Shown piece after piece: positions 1 through 9,328 of a stretch of 23,141 bases of DNA. The DNA is taken from NCBI GenBank assembly GCA_905397405.1, contig CAJPVJ010000560.1:1-23141 (forward strand). The letters are read 5' to 3'. This DNA comes from Oppiella nova. Taxonomy: Eukaryota; Arthropoda; Arachnida; Sarcoptiformes; Oppiidae. Each line of letters begins with the position of its first letter. Positions within the stretch are counted from its first letter, which is position 1. The translations under genes were made by a program, and so were the position numbers. The notes under the pieces were generated by a model. That model saw nothing but the letters and a program-made list of their open reading frames with translations, did no database searches and had not been told where the DNA came from.

Positions 1-147
1 ACTTTTGACCATTGTAAGGATAGGTAAGGTTAGGTAAGGTCAAGGGGAACATTTTACACTGGTCATCTGGTATATTTACCTACTGATCATTAAGTTATTT
101 AAGTTTAGGTCAATTGGTTTTTAGGTCAATAGAGCCGCACCCATATT
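1..147. other. Non-coding left edge
   Basis: No supported gene. Short imperfect repeats of an AGGTAAGGTT-like unit lie at about 22-42, and two AGGTCAAT octamers lie near 107 and 132. AGGTCA is the nuclear-receptor half-site, but two copies in AT-rich DNA prove nothing. Confidence 0.4.
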
Positions 148-453
148 ATAGTTATGCCAAAATGTCACCTAGTTTTATACTCGCAGGTATCTCATGAATG
201 TAACGGTTGCTTCTAAAATTGTACTTTTAAACAATTGATTACTTTAATTTATTAAAAACTTCTAACAATTTATTTTTGTAAAAATATTAATTCTTATTTT
301 ACTTTACTTTAATATATTCTTTGAATTAATAACATTGTATATTATAAATATAACTAATCATCTTTAGGTGAAAGTAAATTATGCAATGATAATCAGTATT
401 AAGGTAAACTATAGGACCATATCTACCATTTAAATTGATCAAACCTGGCCAAT

Positions 454-730
454 ATCATCAACTATTTTCGTCAATCCAGTCATCGTCAATTAGTGACATA
501 CATTTTATGCATGAAATAATGTTATTACTTACTTGCCGTTAAGTGTCTATGAAACTGCCGTTACTTGTCAGTCAAAATTATGTTTTACACAAATCAAAAT
601 GCCTTTGTTACGGCCAAGTTCCGGCAGTTTCATAAATATTTCACGGCAAGTATCCTATAACATTATTTCATGCATAAAATGTATATGTCACCAATTGACT
701 ATACCAGGATTGACGAGAATAGTTGATGAT
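454..730. repeat. Foldback: inverted repeat with arms of about 115 nt
   Basis: The arm at 454-567 pairs with 615-730 and leaves a loop of about 47 nt. The clearest pairing is between the block around 484-522 and the block around 661-695 (TTTTATGCATGAAATAATG and its complement), and between 551-567 and 615-631 (GAAACTGCCG and its complement). A transcript would fold into a long hairpin. A 66-codon open frame here only reflects the stem. Confidence 0.8.
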
Positions 731-1349
731 TAACCGGTCCAAACTAGTTAAGTTTACCATCTATACCACAATATAATCTAAACGGTTTAGTGTTACAAGT
801 ATTTGCCCTCTAAAATCCTTTATTGTATATTTGAGTGCCCTCTACAAATATTCCGTATATACAAAGTTATCATATATAATATTTTAACCATATAATTATT
901 TACTATTAAATAAATAAATAGAACTGAATGTTGACATTTTCTTTTAATTTAATATTAGGCCTTTTGATTTAATTGAATAAAATTATTTATAAATTAAATT
1001 ATATGCCTAATCTATCCTATAATTAAAGAGTAAAACTTATTCTAAATTTTTGACATTTAAATCAATTATATTCAACTTATTTTAAATTTTAACATTTATA
1101 ATATACAAATAGTTTTAACAATATAAATATAAATTTATAAATATTCTTTACAATTATGATCACAGAATATTTATAAAAAGTGTAAATCTATTATTAATTA
1201 CTATTTAAATAAACAAACAAATCAAAAGGAGAATAAATTTTAAAATTTACCATTCAACAATTATATAATCACTTATTTTCATTTAACTGTTAAGTTTTAT
1301 ATACATTTTCATTGAATCACTACTTTAATTTATGTATAAAATCTGAATT

Positions 1350-1455
1350 TATGCCCGGGAGAAATCAATCTCAAGGTTGACAGTCAAACGGGAGACGGGA
1401 CACATACCCCAATTCCGGGAAACTCCCGGTGATACCGGGAGGTTTGGCAGCCTTA
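1350..1455. repeat. GC-rich CCGGGA/TCCCGG cluster, possible hAT-type element end
   Basis: In a very AT-rich setting this 105-bp stretch has about six CCGGGA or CGGGAG motifs in both orientations and ends in GGTTTGGCAGCC. Read on the minus strand, GGCTGCCAAACC followed by TCCCGG repeats resembles the tips of some arthropod hAT-like elements. That resemblance is from memory and is weak. Two more CGGGAGTT copies lie outside the insertion, at about 1671 and 1686, right beside the breakpoint of the duplicated receptor fragment. Confidence 0.4.
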
Positions 1456-1669
1456 TCATATATAATAGTTTGCCTTAATACTGATTATCCTTGCATAATT
1501 TAATTTCACCTATTAAGTGAAATTGTTTCTAATTAAGTTTAATCATTAATTTAATGTATATTTATTAGGTCGTTCTTACTGAATACAACAGGGTTTTACA
1601 GTCAAATGCCTAATTATCCTAGAAAACAATTCTACAAATAAACATATTGATGATAAAATAAAGCCGACC

Positions 1670-1811
1670 TCGGGAGTTGTCATTTCGGGAGTTTATATAA
1701 TGTTAAATTCCATAGTTGGGGTTTAAGAAGATTAATTTTAAATTTTTTTCTTAATAAATTAGGGCATTTTTACTGATCAAGGTCCAGTCCGGAAATTTAT
1801 TTCTTTGCCTG
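1670..1811. other. Non-coding spacer
   Basis: AT-rich sequence between the duplicated receptor end and the homologous 3' flank of the intact receptor gene. Only the CGGGAGTT repeats near 1671-1693 stand out. Confidence 0.4.
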
Positions 1812-2017
1812 ATAGTTATGCCAAAATGTCAACTAGTATTATACTCGCATGTAACGGATAGTTTCAAACAATTTATTAGTTTAATTTATTAAAAATTTTT
1901 AAAAGGTTATTTTTGTAAAATTATTAATTTTTATTTTACTTTACTTTGTATATTCTTTAAATTAATAACATTGTATATTATAAATAAAACTAAGTTTAAT
2001 AATTAATTAAATTTATA

Positions 2018-2023
2018 TTTATT
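2018..2023 (-). terminator. Poly(A) signal of the ionotropic-receptor gene
   Basis: AATAAA on the minus strand, about 25 nt past the stop codon at 2048-2050. It implies a very short 3' UTR. The same signal is kept in the duplicated copy. Confidence 0.5.
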
Positions 2024-2047
2024 AGGTCCCTAGGTAAGTCTGGTTTA

Positions 2048-3588
2048 CTAAATACAACAGAGTTTTACAGTCAAATGCCTAATTGTCCTAGCAAACATTT
2101 CTACAAATAAACATATTGATGATAAAATAAAGCCGACCATTAATACTGATATATTTTTATAATAAAAATCATCTATGTTAATCTTGACTAATTTTTTATC
2201 AACCGTATTTGTTATATAATTGGCTTTGTAATTTGATTCGTATTGCATTTGAACAGCTAATAATTTTTGATGAATTTGTATAATCATATTATGGTGAATT
2301 TCAAGGCCAGTTTCCAATAATCTTTTATACCTGATCAGTTAATAAAATAATGTTATTGTATTTTTAATTTAAAATTGTACATAAATATAAAACTTACGCA
2401 AAACTCATTTGAACTCTATATGATGAACGTTTCCCTATTAGTAGCACAGCTAGGCCAAATAGATAATTATTATTTGATATAGAAAATTTGTCACGGTCAT
2501 TTTTATAATATTTATAAAATTCTTCAGCCTCTAATGAATCCGTAATTTTCACCAATTTGTTATCAATAATATCATAAAATTTTTCAATGTTATATATTGG
2601 AGCTGGGGTTATTAATCTTTTATATATACTCGGTAATGCTTTAGGTTTAATTAAATCTTTCAATTGCCATAATGTTTGAGTGCTTGTTGTAATTTGTAAA
2701 GATTTGTGTTGAGACAATTGATCCAAGGTTGCAATCGTTGGTACATATGTTTTCCGAAAGTACGAGTTTAATAATACACTCGCAAAACATTGAGTTATCA
2801 CCAAGGTACTAATAATCCATAATACACGAACAATATTAAAGGTAAATCGCAATATTTTATTAAATTTAAAATTATTAATTGGCAATAAAAAGCTTATAGG
2901 TCCTTGTTGAGTAAATGTTCTGAATATGTCCAGTGTTAAACGACTAATTTTAATATTATGTTTGCTTATTTTATTAATTAATAACACGGTAATTATTGAA
3001 TATATTATGAGGTATAACCAAATCTGTCAAGATTCCATGAATTAATAAAAATTAGATTAAGGATATTTAAAATTTTACCTCATAGTTAAATAAATTACGA
3101 ACATTAAAATATGAATTGTCTGTGAGCAGGGTCAATCCCGAAATAATTTGCGCTTGATAAATATGGTGCAAAGTAATTATTTCATACTTATATGCTATTT
3201 GTGGCGATCGTGGAAACATCAATTTAAACACAAAAATATCCGCCTTAATAAACAGTAAAAATATGTTCATTTTAAGTTACCTCAGCTATAATCTTACCTT
3301 GTTCATTAAATTACTCGCATTAAATACAACAGTGAGACACAATTGACACACAATATACTCGAATAGCGATACATCACGGCCGTACAATATTGGCTGTAAA
3401 TAGAAATTAAATATTTAAGATTTTTAATAATAATACTATACAATTATTAATCATACCGCATAAGTTGTTAGAGAAATATTGCCTTTGCTTGTACAATTTA
3501 TTGGACAAATTAAATCCGAATTACGATTAATTTGAAGTATCGGTATAAACCCAAAACCATAATTGATTGTTAGCATGATTACTTGCAT
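2048..3588 (-). CDS. Ionotropic glutamate receptor-like (IR) channel, five exons
   Basis: Ligand-gated cation channel subunit; divergent arthropod IRs are mostly chemosensory receptors in the dendritic membrane. Exons on the minus strand: 3588-3457, 3393-3298, 3243-3079, 3023-2398 and 2330-2048. Every junction is GT/AG, introns are 54-67 nt, and phase is kept throughout, giving 433 residues. Features in order: part of ligand lobe S1 (1-131), M1 starting IWLYLIIYS at 132, a pore-loop region, M3 around RVLWIISTLVI (about 197-220), S2 starting at PTIATLDQL (about 226), M4 about 400-419 (ISVLMVGFIL...FVEMF), then a short tail. The pattern fits the ligand-gated ion channel family (PF00060). The N-terminus is short: MQVIMLT follows a possible acceptor at 3595, so an upstream exon may be missing. 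Codon use is AT-rich. The class is fairly sure; the ligand is unknown. Confidence 0.75.
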
Positions 3589-3599
3589 ATTAAACTATT

Positions 3600-3929
3600 T
3601 CAAATGAAAGATGTCTGCCAAAAATAAAATTTATATTAATATAAATAAACTATATAATAATTTTTATAAAATATACCACAGTTCATTTTAATTTTTTGAG
3701 TTTATAAATATTTATTGATAAATACATGCACTAATTTATTCATGAGATTGCATATAGTAAATCTATTAAAAATATTATTTTAATTAATTTTTCCTGGCAT
3801 TTTTTGTTTATGTTTATATTTTAATAATTAAATGATTATTTATAATGGATGTCCCCACATAAATTTAATATTATTTTAAATAATTTCATGTAATATTGTA
3901 AGCATACGTAAGGCTATTAGCATTATATA
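3600..3929. other. Non-coding spacer 5' of both the receptor and the retroelement
   Basis: Very AT-rich, many stops in all frames. I see no further receptor exon and no clear promoter motif. Confidence 0.4.
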
Positions 3930-4664
3930 ATGATGGCGTTTAACACATCTAATGATGTAGTTTTAGATACTATACATAATTTGAACAATAAAATAGATGA
4001 ATTAATTTATTACAATAGCCTAGATGAAAATTACATAAATAATATTACATATTATAACGATCAAGATAATTATTTCGGTAATAATTACAACGACAATTAC
4101 ATTGATAATGATTATAATGAAGATTATGAACAGTGTGATTATGATACTAAACAACCATATCAAACCTGTATAAATAATACTAATTATTATTACCCCAATA
4201 ATACAATTAATCCAGATAACCCCAATGACAATAGCCCAGTTAATTTTGAAAGTAACTAAGTTAAAGTTAAACCCAGGAGAAATAAAAATATAAACTTAAT
4301 ATTTACTCATGTTAAGATCAATAAGATAAAAGTAAAGTGTTTAGTAGATTCAGGTTCAAGTTGCACATTTATAAATTCAAATATATGTAACAAGCTAAAA
4401 TTAAAAGTTAACTCATATAATGGGCCAGAATATTGTGGTGTTAATGACAGTAAGCTTGAAATAATTGGTAGCGTAAAATTAACACTAGGTTTGCCTAGAG
4501 ATTATAAAAGTAAAGTGAGCCTGAATGTTTTAGTTGCTAAAAATATTAACTACAACATAATTTTGGGTAATGATTTTAATTTTAAGTCTGGTGCCATAAT
4601 TAATTATGAGAATTGTCTAGTAGAATTTATAAACCAAAATATTTGTACCAACATTAATTTATAA
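3930..4664 (+). pseudogene. Retroelement-derived Asn-rich (gag-like?) and retropepsin reading frame with an in-frame stop
   Basis: A 109-codon Asn/Tyr/Asp-rich stretch (3930-4259) is followed, in the same frame and past one TAA (4257-4259), by an aspartic protease domain ending at TAA 4662-4664. The protease shows the catalytic DSGSS motif at 4347-4361 after a hydrophobic LV, and the later IILGNDF motif at about 4557-4577, spaced as in the single-domain proteases of LTR retrotransposons and retroviruses. Such a domain works as a homodimer that cleaves Gag-Pol. No reverse transcriptase, RNase H or integrase motif is visible nearby and I find no LTR pair, so this is a remnant. The Asn-rich part may be Gag-derived but has no zinc knuckle. 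The protease stretch itself has no internal break, so a domesticated protease is possible. Confidence 0.7.
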
Positions 4665-5194
4665 AGAAAAATAACACTACCGCTATAGAATCTGACGATG
4701 TCCTCGATCAACTCGATTTAAATAATTTATTTGAAAATGATATAGAGACTAGTAACATAAATAAAAATAACACTTTTAAACATGTCCTAGAAATAGAAAT
4801 TTATAGAAATTTTGATTATATACAAAATATTAAATCTGAATGTACAATTAATAATACAGTATAACCGGTTAATTTAGCTACTAACTTAAATGATAAAGAT
4901 AATTTACAGGTTGTTTTATATAAACAAAATAATATTAAGGAAATATTTTGTAGTGAAACATGCAGTTTAAATAAAATGGTTATGTCACAAAAAGCAATCT
5001 TAATAATTAATACAACAAAATATCTAGATAAATTTAATATAAAGCCATACAAAAATGTATCAAGTAAACTTAAATTATTAAAACAGCATGAATTACCTTT
5101 CCAAATAATAATTTTAAAGTATCTAATTTTATATTTAGGCTTACTATTTTTGTCAATGAGCATGATAAAATTTTATATTGATGATACAACATAA
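4664..5194 (+). pseudogene. Decayed downstream part of the retroelement reading frame
   Basis: Directly after the protease stop the open frame shifts and continues in another frame for about 175 codons. It is broken by one TAA at 4862-4864 and ends at TAA 5192-5194. It is rich in Lys, Asn and Ile and ends in a hydrophobic run (YLILYLGLLFLSMSM). I recognise no polymerase motif and no known domain. The coding-like composition and its position next to the protease suggest the same decayed element, but AT-rich DNA can give such open frames by chance. Confidence 0.35.
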
Positions 5195-5837
5195 GATCAT
5201 AACACTAATCTTATAGTTAAAAATCATTATTTTGATAACCTAAAATCTGTATTTTATTACAAAATTATTTTATTTTAAAAATAATTAAATTATATCTCAA
5301 GTATAAAGAATTAATTTTATATAATGCATTAGTAAAATTAATAAGGCTAGAATAAATATTTTAAATTATTTTTAATTGATATTTTATTTTAACATGTTAA
5401 ATATTTTATTTAAGATTTACTAAAACGTTAAAATGACTCATAAAACCAACATAATTAGAGTATATGCATTAGTTTACTATTTGTGCTAGTATTAAAAAGT
5501 TATTAAAATATTGTGAAATGTTTTGAATATTTGGAATAGAAAATTATGGATTAAATTAATTATACAAATGATAAAATAATTTATATAATCAGTATTTAAA
5601 CTGAAGAGAATTAATTAATTAGTAAATTTTGAAAAAATGTGAATTTTATATATTTAAGTGTATTTGTAGTTTAATTAAGTAAAAAAGTTATGAAATAAAA
5701 AAATATGATAGATTAATTACACGAAATAAAATATAAAAGGTTTTGAAGAATATATATTAGTAATTGTTTAAGATAATTAGATTGAAATGTAATAAAATAG
5801 TAATACACTTTATATTCTACAACTTCATCCCTCTGAT
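5195..5837. other. AT-rich non-coding stretch
   Basis: Stops in every frame and strong A/T bias. I see no gene, repeat or signal. Confidence 0.5.
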
Positions 5838-6185
5838 ATGGAAATCCCTCTAATAGTGAAACCAATTCATAAGACCCGATTCATTCTCATAGAAACCCAT
5901 TATAAAAAACCTCCACAACTCGAACCTCTATATTCCGATACGGAATTATATTTTTTGGTCCCAAACACTACTTACAGCACCTCTAAAACTCGAATTTATT
6001 TGACAACAAATAAAAGAACCTTGCCTAATTGCTATGTTAATTTATCCTAAGCTAACTCATGGGATATTTTGATTGATTCTTATAGAACTTTCAACTATAA
6101 ATATGAATATCTAATTTATACTGTTTTTTGGCCGTTGGTCGCAGTGACCACTTTTATCGGTAATCTTTTATATTATATTTATTGA
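5838..6185 (+). pseudogene. Broken open frame ending in a membrane helix, unknown origin
   Basis: An open frame starts at ATG 5838, runs 70 codons to TAA 6048-6050, and continues in the same frame for about 44 codons to TGA 6183-6185. The second part ends in a plausible transmembrane segment (LIYTVFWPLVAVTTF, then FIGNLLYYIY) with a very short tail. The first part has one possible N-glycosylation site (NTT). Base composition is less AT-biased than the flanks, which favours former coding. Its place 0.6-1.6 kb past a retropepsin remnant raises the possibility of a former membrane protein of the same element, but there is no polymerase between them and I recognise no homologue. It could be unrelated. 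Confidence 0.3.
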
Positions 6186-6493
6186 TGTGATATGTCGGTT
6201 AAGTAGATAATTTACACAGAATATGATGGTATAAATTCAAATCTAAGGATTAAAATAAATTAAAAAGAAATATAAGGATTTATGTCAATAATGCAAGCTA
6301 GTGTATAAAATCTTAAAAATTCACTTTAAAATCTTGAGTTTTCAAAAGTTTTATTGTATCAAAAGTTCTTATTTATTGTAAAATACTATATAATTTATAA
6401 CTTATAGTGATATGTCAATTAAAATTTAATTATGATAAACTTATGCCTTTATATTCTGTGTAAAATTATCTATTACCGATAAAAATGTCCATA
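6150..6493. repeat. Imperfect inverted repeat
   Basis: 6150-6167 (ACTTTTATCGGTAATC) and 6202-6222 (TAGATAATTTACACAGAATA) have complementary partners near 6476-6490 and 6449-6472. The left arm overlaps the end of the broken membrane frame. The pieces are not exactly collinear, so this could be an eroded transposon or a chance fold. Confidence 0.4.
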
Positions 6494-6544
6494 TACTGTA
6501 TATATAATATAGAAATTCATCAAGGTAACAGGTCACTTAGACCG

Positions 6545-6690
6545 AACTCGAGACCACAGAGCATAAATAATTAGTCATCTAGAACCTTCCTCTAGAGTTC
6601 TATAAGAAACAATCATAAACTCGAGACCACAGGGCATAAATAATTAGTCATCTAGAACCTTCCTCTAGAGTTCTATAAGAAACAATCATA
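6545..6690. repeat. 73-bp tandem repeat, two copies
   Basis: Unit 6545-6617 is repeated at 6618-6690 with about one difference (ACCACAGAGC versus ACCACAGGGC). Each unit begins AACTCGAGACCACAG and contains two TCTAGA sites in a short stem (TAGAAC...GTTCTA). Near identity implies a recent duplication. It ends 30 bp past the stop of the RCC1 gene. Confidence 0.85.
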
Positions 6691-6719
6691 ATTTCCCAAT
6701 TGCCAAATTAGGCTAATTT

Positions 6720-7796
6720 TTACAATGTTCTTTTATTTATGGAACTCAAACTCTGTAACTCGAATCCCTCTATGACTTCATCAAAACCTCCGGTCCCGAC
6801 GACTTTACGTACTGGAGGTTCAAGTGTAGCAGTTGTTTTTAAAGTGATTTGCAATTCGTGTGAATAGTATTCATCAAATGTGGTGTAATTTGTTTCATGT
6901 ATTTGCATTGATTTAATCTCATATATTTTATTACCGATCCTAGCTGCAATTTGTATCATGCCTTTTAAATACGACTTTTTTTGTTTGATATCATCAAACA
7001 TAATATGACTACTTATAATATTGACTATATCCCCATTCAACATGTATAAATAGCCATCATTAAATAGCAGATATATAACACCACTATATGAGCATGTACA
7101 GATAGTCTTTACGTGAAATATACTTTCAATTAACCGAGGTCTACTAATAGTTTCATAATAATTATTTCCCCACACAAATATTTGTCCAAATGAAGTAATA
7201 GCAAACGATGTGCATTTATTGGTTACTACTTTACAAATTTTGTATCCATGGTCAAATACAATCTCCTTTGGATCTGGTATAAAATCCAAACTGTTAACCC
7301 CGCAATCTAACTGACCATACTCATTACAGCCCCACCCAAACACGCGTCCATTTGATGTCAACACAATTGTGTGATGAGATTCGCAACTTATATCACTTAT
7401 TATTAAATTATTTAATACAAAGAATGGAATAGTTTTTGGTCTATGGTATGTAGTTCTCACTTTATCTGAATACATTATTTTCGTTTTAGTGTACCAGGTA
7501 ATAAATATCTGTTGATCCTTACTGACAGCCAATACAAAGTCCTTTCCGTTGAGAAATTGTTGTATATTTTTGAGGTGTAGTTCATACACTTCAACAGGTG
7601 TTTCAATGGGTGTGTTGTGTCCTAACCCGAGCTGACCCTCACTATTGGTTCCCAATCCGTACACAAAATCACTTAATGTCACAAACAGTATGTTATGTCC
7701 CTTAGAGTCGTCGAAAATGTAAAATAATTTAATATTTTGTTTTAAATCTTCGGATATTTTGTCGCAAATTTTATAATTATTCAATTCTGAAGACAT
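6720..7796 (-). CDS. RCC1-repeat protein with a C-terminal kinase-loop-like remnant
   Basis: Single open frame of 358 residues with no intron. RCC1-type propeller repeats are seen at FVYGLGTNSEGQLGLGH (44-60), a Ser-His-His-Thr strand then VFGWGCNEYGQLDCG (152-166), and IFVWGNNYY (206-214), with weaker repeats around 85-100 and 240-255. RCC1 propellers mediate protein or chromatin binding in RCC1 and RCBTB-type proteins. A complete propeller needs seven blades; fewer are recognisable here. After the propeller comes a charged linker (FDEYYSHELQI, 307-317), then GTGGFDEV at 334-341. This resembles the glycine-rich ATP loop of protein kinases (GxGxFGxV), and translation stops 17 residues later. 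I infer a truncated RCC1-kinase fusion; the alternative is a chance match. There is no BTB domain. Codon use is AT-rich. Confidence 0.8.
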   Translation of the reverse strand: MSSELNNYKICDKISEDLKQNIKLFYIFDDSKGHNILFVTLSDFVYGLGTNSEGQLGLGHNTPIETPVEVYELHLKNIQQFLNGKDFVLAVSKDQQIFITWYTKTKIMYSDKVRTTYHRPKTIPFFVLNNLIISDISCESHHTIVLTSNGRVFGWGCNEYGQLDCGVNSLDFIPDPKEIVFDHGYKICKVVTNKCTSFAITSFGQIFVWGNNYYETISRPRLIESIFHVKTICTCSYSGVIYLLFNDGYLYMLNGDIVNIISSHIMFDDIKQKKSYLKGMIQIAARIGNKIYEIKSMQIHETNYTTFDEYYSHELQITLKTTATLEPPVRKVVGTGGFDEVIEGFELQSLSSINKRTL

Positions 7797-8879
7797 CGTA
7801 TATCACTATTATGTTATAGACTATAACTTATAGTTGACTTTAAATGTAGTACAATGTTATATTTGATATTAATAATTTTACGAGTTGCCTTGAAACGAGT
7901 AAATTAATGTACATAGCGCGTTTAATGTTGTATTAAAATATTATAAAAAATTAAGAATTTAAAATTATTATATTCACCGCTTGTTTACGACAAGTATTTT
8001 AGTTAATTTTTGAACCAATTTTACGCAGTATAATTTTTAACGCTGTCATTTAATAAACTTTTAATAACTACGCAATTGTGTATTAAATAAAATTATTATT
8101 ACATTTTATTATATTTTTATTATATTATATTTTATTATATAATTATTATATTTTTCGCCATTACCTACAGTGTAACATAGTTTATTATTACATGTTCATT
8201 ACATAATATGACTTATATCGCAAACATATTTATAAATACGTGATGCATATCACACAAACGCCATAGTAAGTGACATTGAAATTGTAAAATTATGACAAAT
8301 GACAAAAAAATAAATATTTTACTGATAACGGGTTGCACATGTTAAAATCATTGGTTTTATTTTACAAAATCTAATTATATGAGTAATTATTTAAAAATTT
8401 ATATTTTTGGACATACAGTAAATGTTTATATTCTTACTACAAAAATGTTATAACTTTTTATACTGTAGTTTACTGTACTGTAAATTATGCCATCATAATA
8501 AATAAATGTTTAAAATTATTTTTCTATTTTGTGCTAGCATATTTCAATATGATTTACGCTATTTGAAATAAAAATGTAAAAATTCCTTGATACTTTTTGG
8601 CACAAAAAACTGTATTTAAAAAGTTTTATCAAAATACTAAACACACAAATGCCGTTAGAAATAGTGTATCCATAGCAACCCCTTATAAAGTTAACACAGT
8701 TTACTCACGATAATAAACCTGCTAATTATATTTAAACAACTAATTTACAAATATAATTTACTAAACATTTACATAATCTTAATAACATCATTAATATATT
8801 ATATACTAACTAATAAACATATTAATTATCAAGTAATTAATAAATTATTAAATAACTAATACTGTATATAATAGCGAAA
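7797..8879. other. AT-rich intergenic region
   Basis: About 1.1 kb with no supported gene. It separates two divergent genes, so it should hold the RCC1 gene promoter, but I see no distinct element. 8101-8155 is simple TTATTATATT-type sequence. Confidence 0.5.
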
Positions 8880-9328
8880 GTAGTCTGTAGTGCACATAAA
8901 GCACGTGACCGTTGGCTCATATGATTGACAGTAAAAACAAACAACAATTCAAAACACAATTCATTTTACAGTCTATTTGTGGTGTAAATCGCTTATCGTA
9001 TCAATACGTGCGCCAAACGCCCACACGAAAGGCCAATCACCGCAAACACCCCCTAATCACACGTGTCGGGGGAGGGGTTTCCGGTGGAAAACCCCTGTTT
9101 TTCATGTGAAATAATGTTTATATGACTCATACGAGTGACTCATTCAAGTGATCACCACTTCTTGTGTCCAAAAAGTGGTCAAAACTTATGAGAAAAAAGT
9201 TTTCAAAACTTTTATTAAAAGACTTAATTATCATAACTATTATTATCAGCGGAACTACACATCGAAGGGAACGACACCTCAACACACATCTCATCCATTA
9301 TCTCATATACACACCATAACCACAGCTG
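8880..9328 (+). promoter_or_regulatory. Promoter/5' UTR region of the ClC-7 gene with E-boxes, CCAAT and AP-1 sites
   Basis: Composition becomes more balanced here than in the AT-rich upstream DNA. CACGTG E-boxes lie at 8902-8907 (context GCACGTGACC) and 9060-9065 (context ACACGTGT). GGCCAATCA near 9031-9039 is a CCAAT box. TGACTCA, the AP-1/bZIP consensus, occurs at 9123-9129 and 9136-9142, 13 bp apart. The first E-box reads GGTCACGTGC on the other strand and shares GTCACGTG with the CLEAR element bound by TFEB/MITF factors, known regulators of lysosomal genes including CLCN7 in mammals. The function in this organism is inferred. Two 65-codon open frames here look fortuitous. Confidence 0.5.

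Larger units (their letters stand above)
359..1533. mobile_element. Insertion of about 1.17 kb with 47-bp terminal inverted repeats (non-autonomous)
   Basis: Comparison with the uninterrupted copy at 1812-2140 shows an inserted block. Near its ends, 365-411 and 1466-1512 are inverted copies of each other with about 3 mismatches in 47. A CTAAT lies at both borders (354-358 and 1529-1533) and may be the target-site duplication; the outermost tips do not match perfectly, so the ends are approximate. No ORF of meaningful length lies inside, so the element would depend on a transposase from elsewhere. The interior holds a foldback (454-730) and a CCGGGA-rich stretch (1350-1455). The family is not identified. 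Confidence 0.65.
148..1669 (-). pseudogene. Duplicated 3' end of the adjacent ionotropic-receptor gene, split by an insertion
   Basis: 148-358 and 1529-1669 align in order with 1812-2140, the last exon end, 3' UTR and 3' flank of the receptor gene at 2048-3588. On the minus strand 1669-1576 encodes the end of the last transmembrane helix and the C-terminal tail, about 30 codons with a few substitutions, no frameshift, and a stop one codon further on (TAA at 1576-1578). The AATAAA downstream of the stop is also kept. Homology ends abruptly near 1669, inside helix M4, so the copy has no pore or ligand-binding region and cannot make a channel. The lack of frameshifts suggests a recent duplication, or a fragment of a once complete paralogue. 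An insertion at about 359-1533 interrupts its 3' flank. Confidence 0.75.

Noticed and set aside
22-50. GGTTAGG-like repeats suggestive of arthropod telomere TTAGG
   Set aside because: Only one TTAGG, the unit is AGGTAAGG-like, and there is no tandem array.
533-733. 66-codon plus-strand open frame
   Set aside because: It lies within the foldback arms at 454-730 and has no domain; it reflects the hairpin.
4816-5163. 115-codon minus-strand open frame opposite the retroelement remnant
   Set aside because: Antisense shadow of the Lys/Asn-rich plus-strand frame; no domain.
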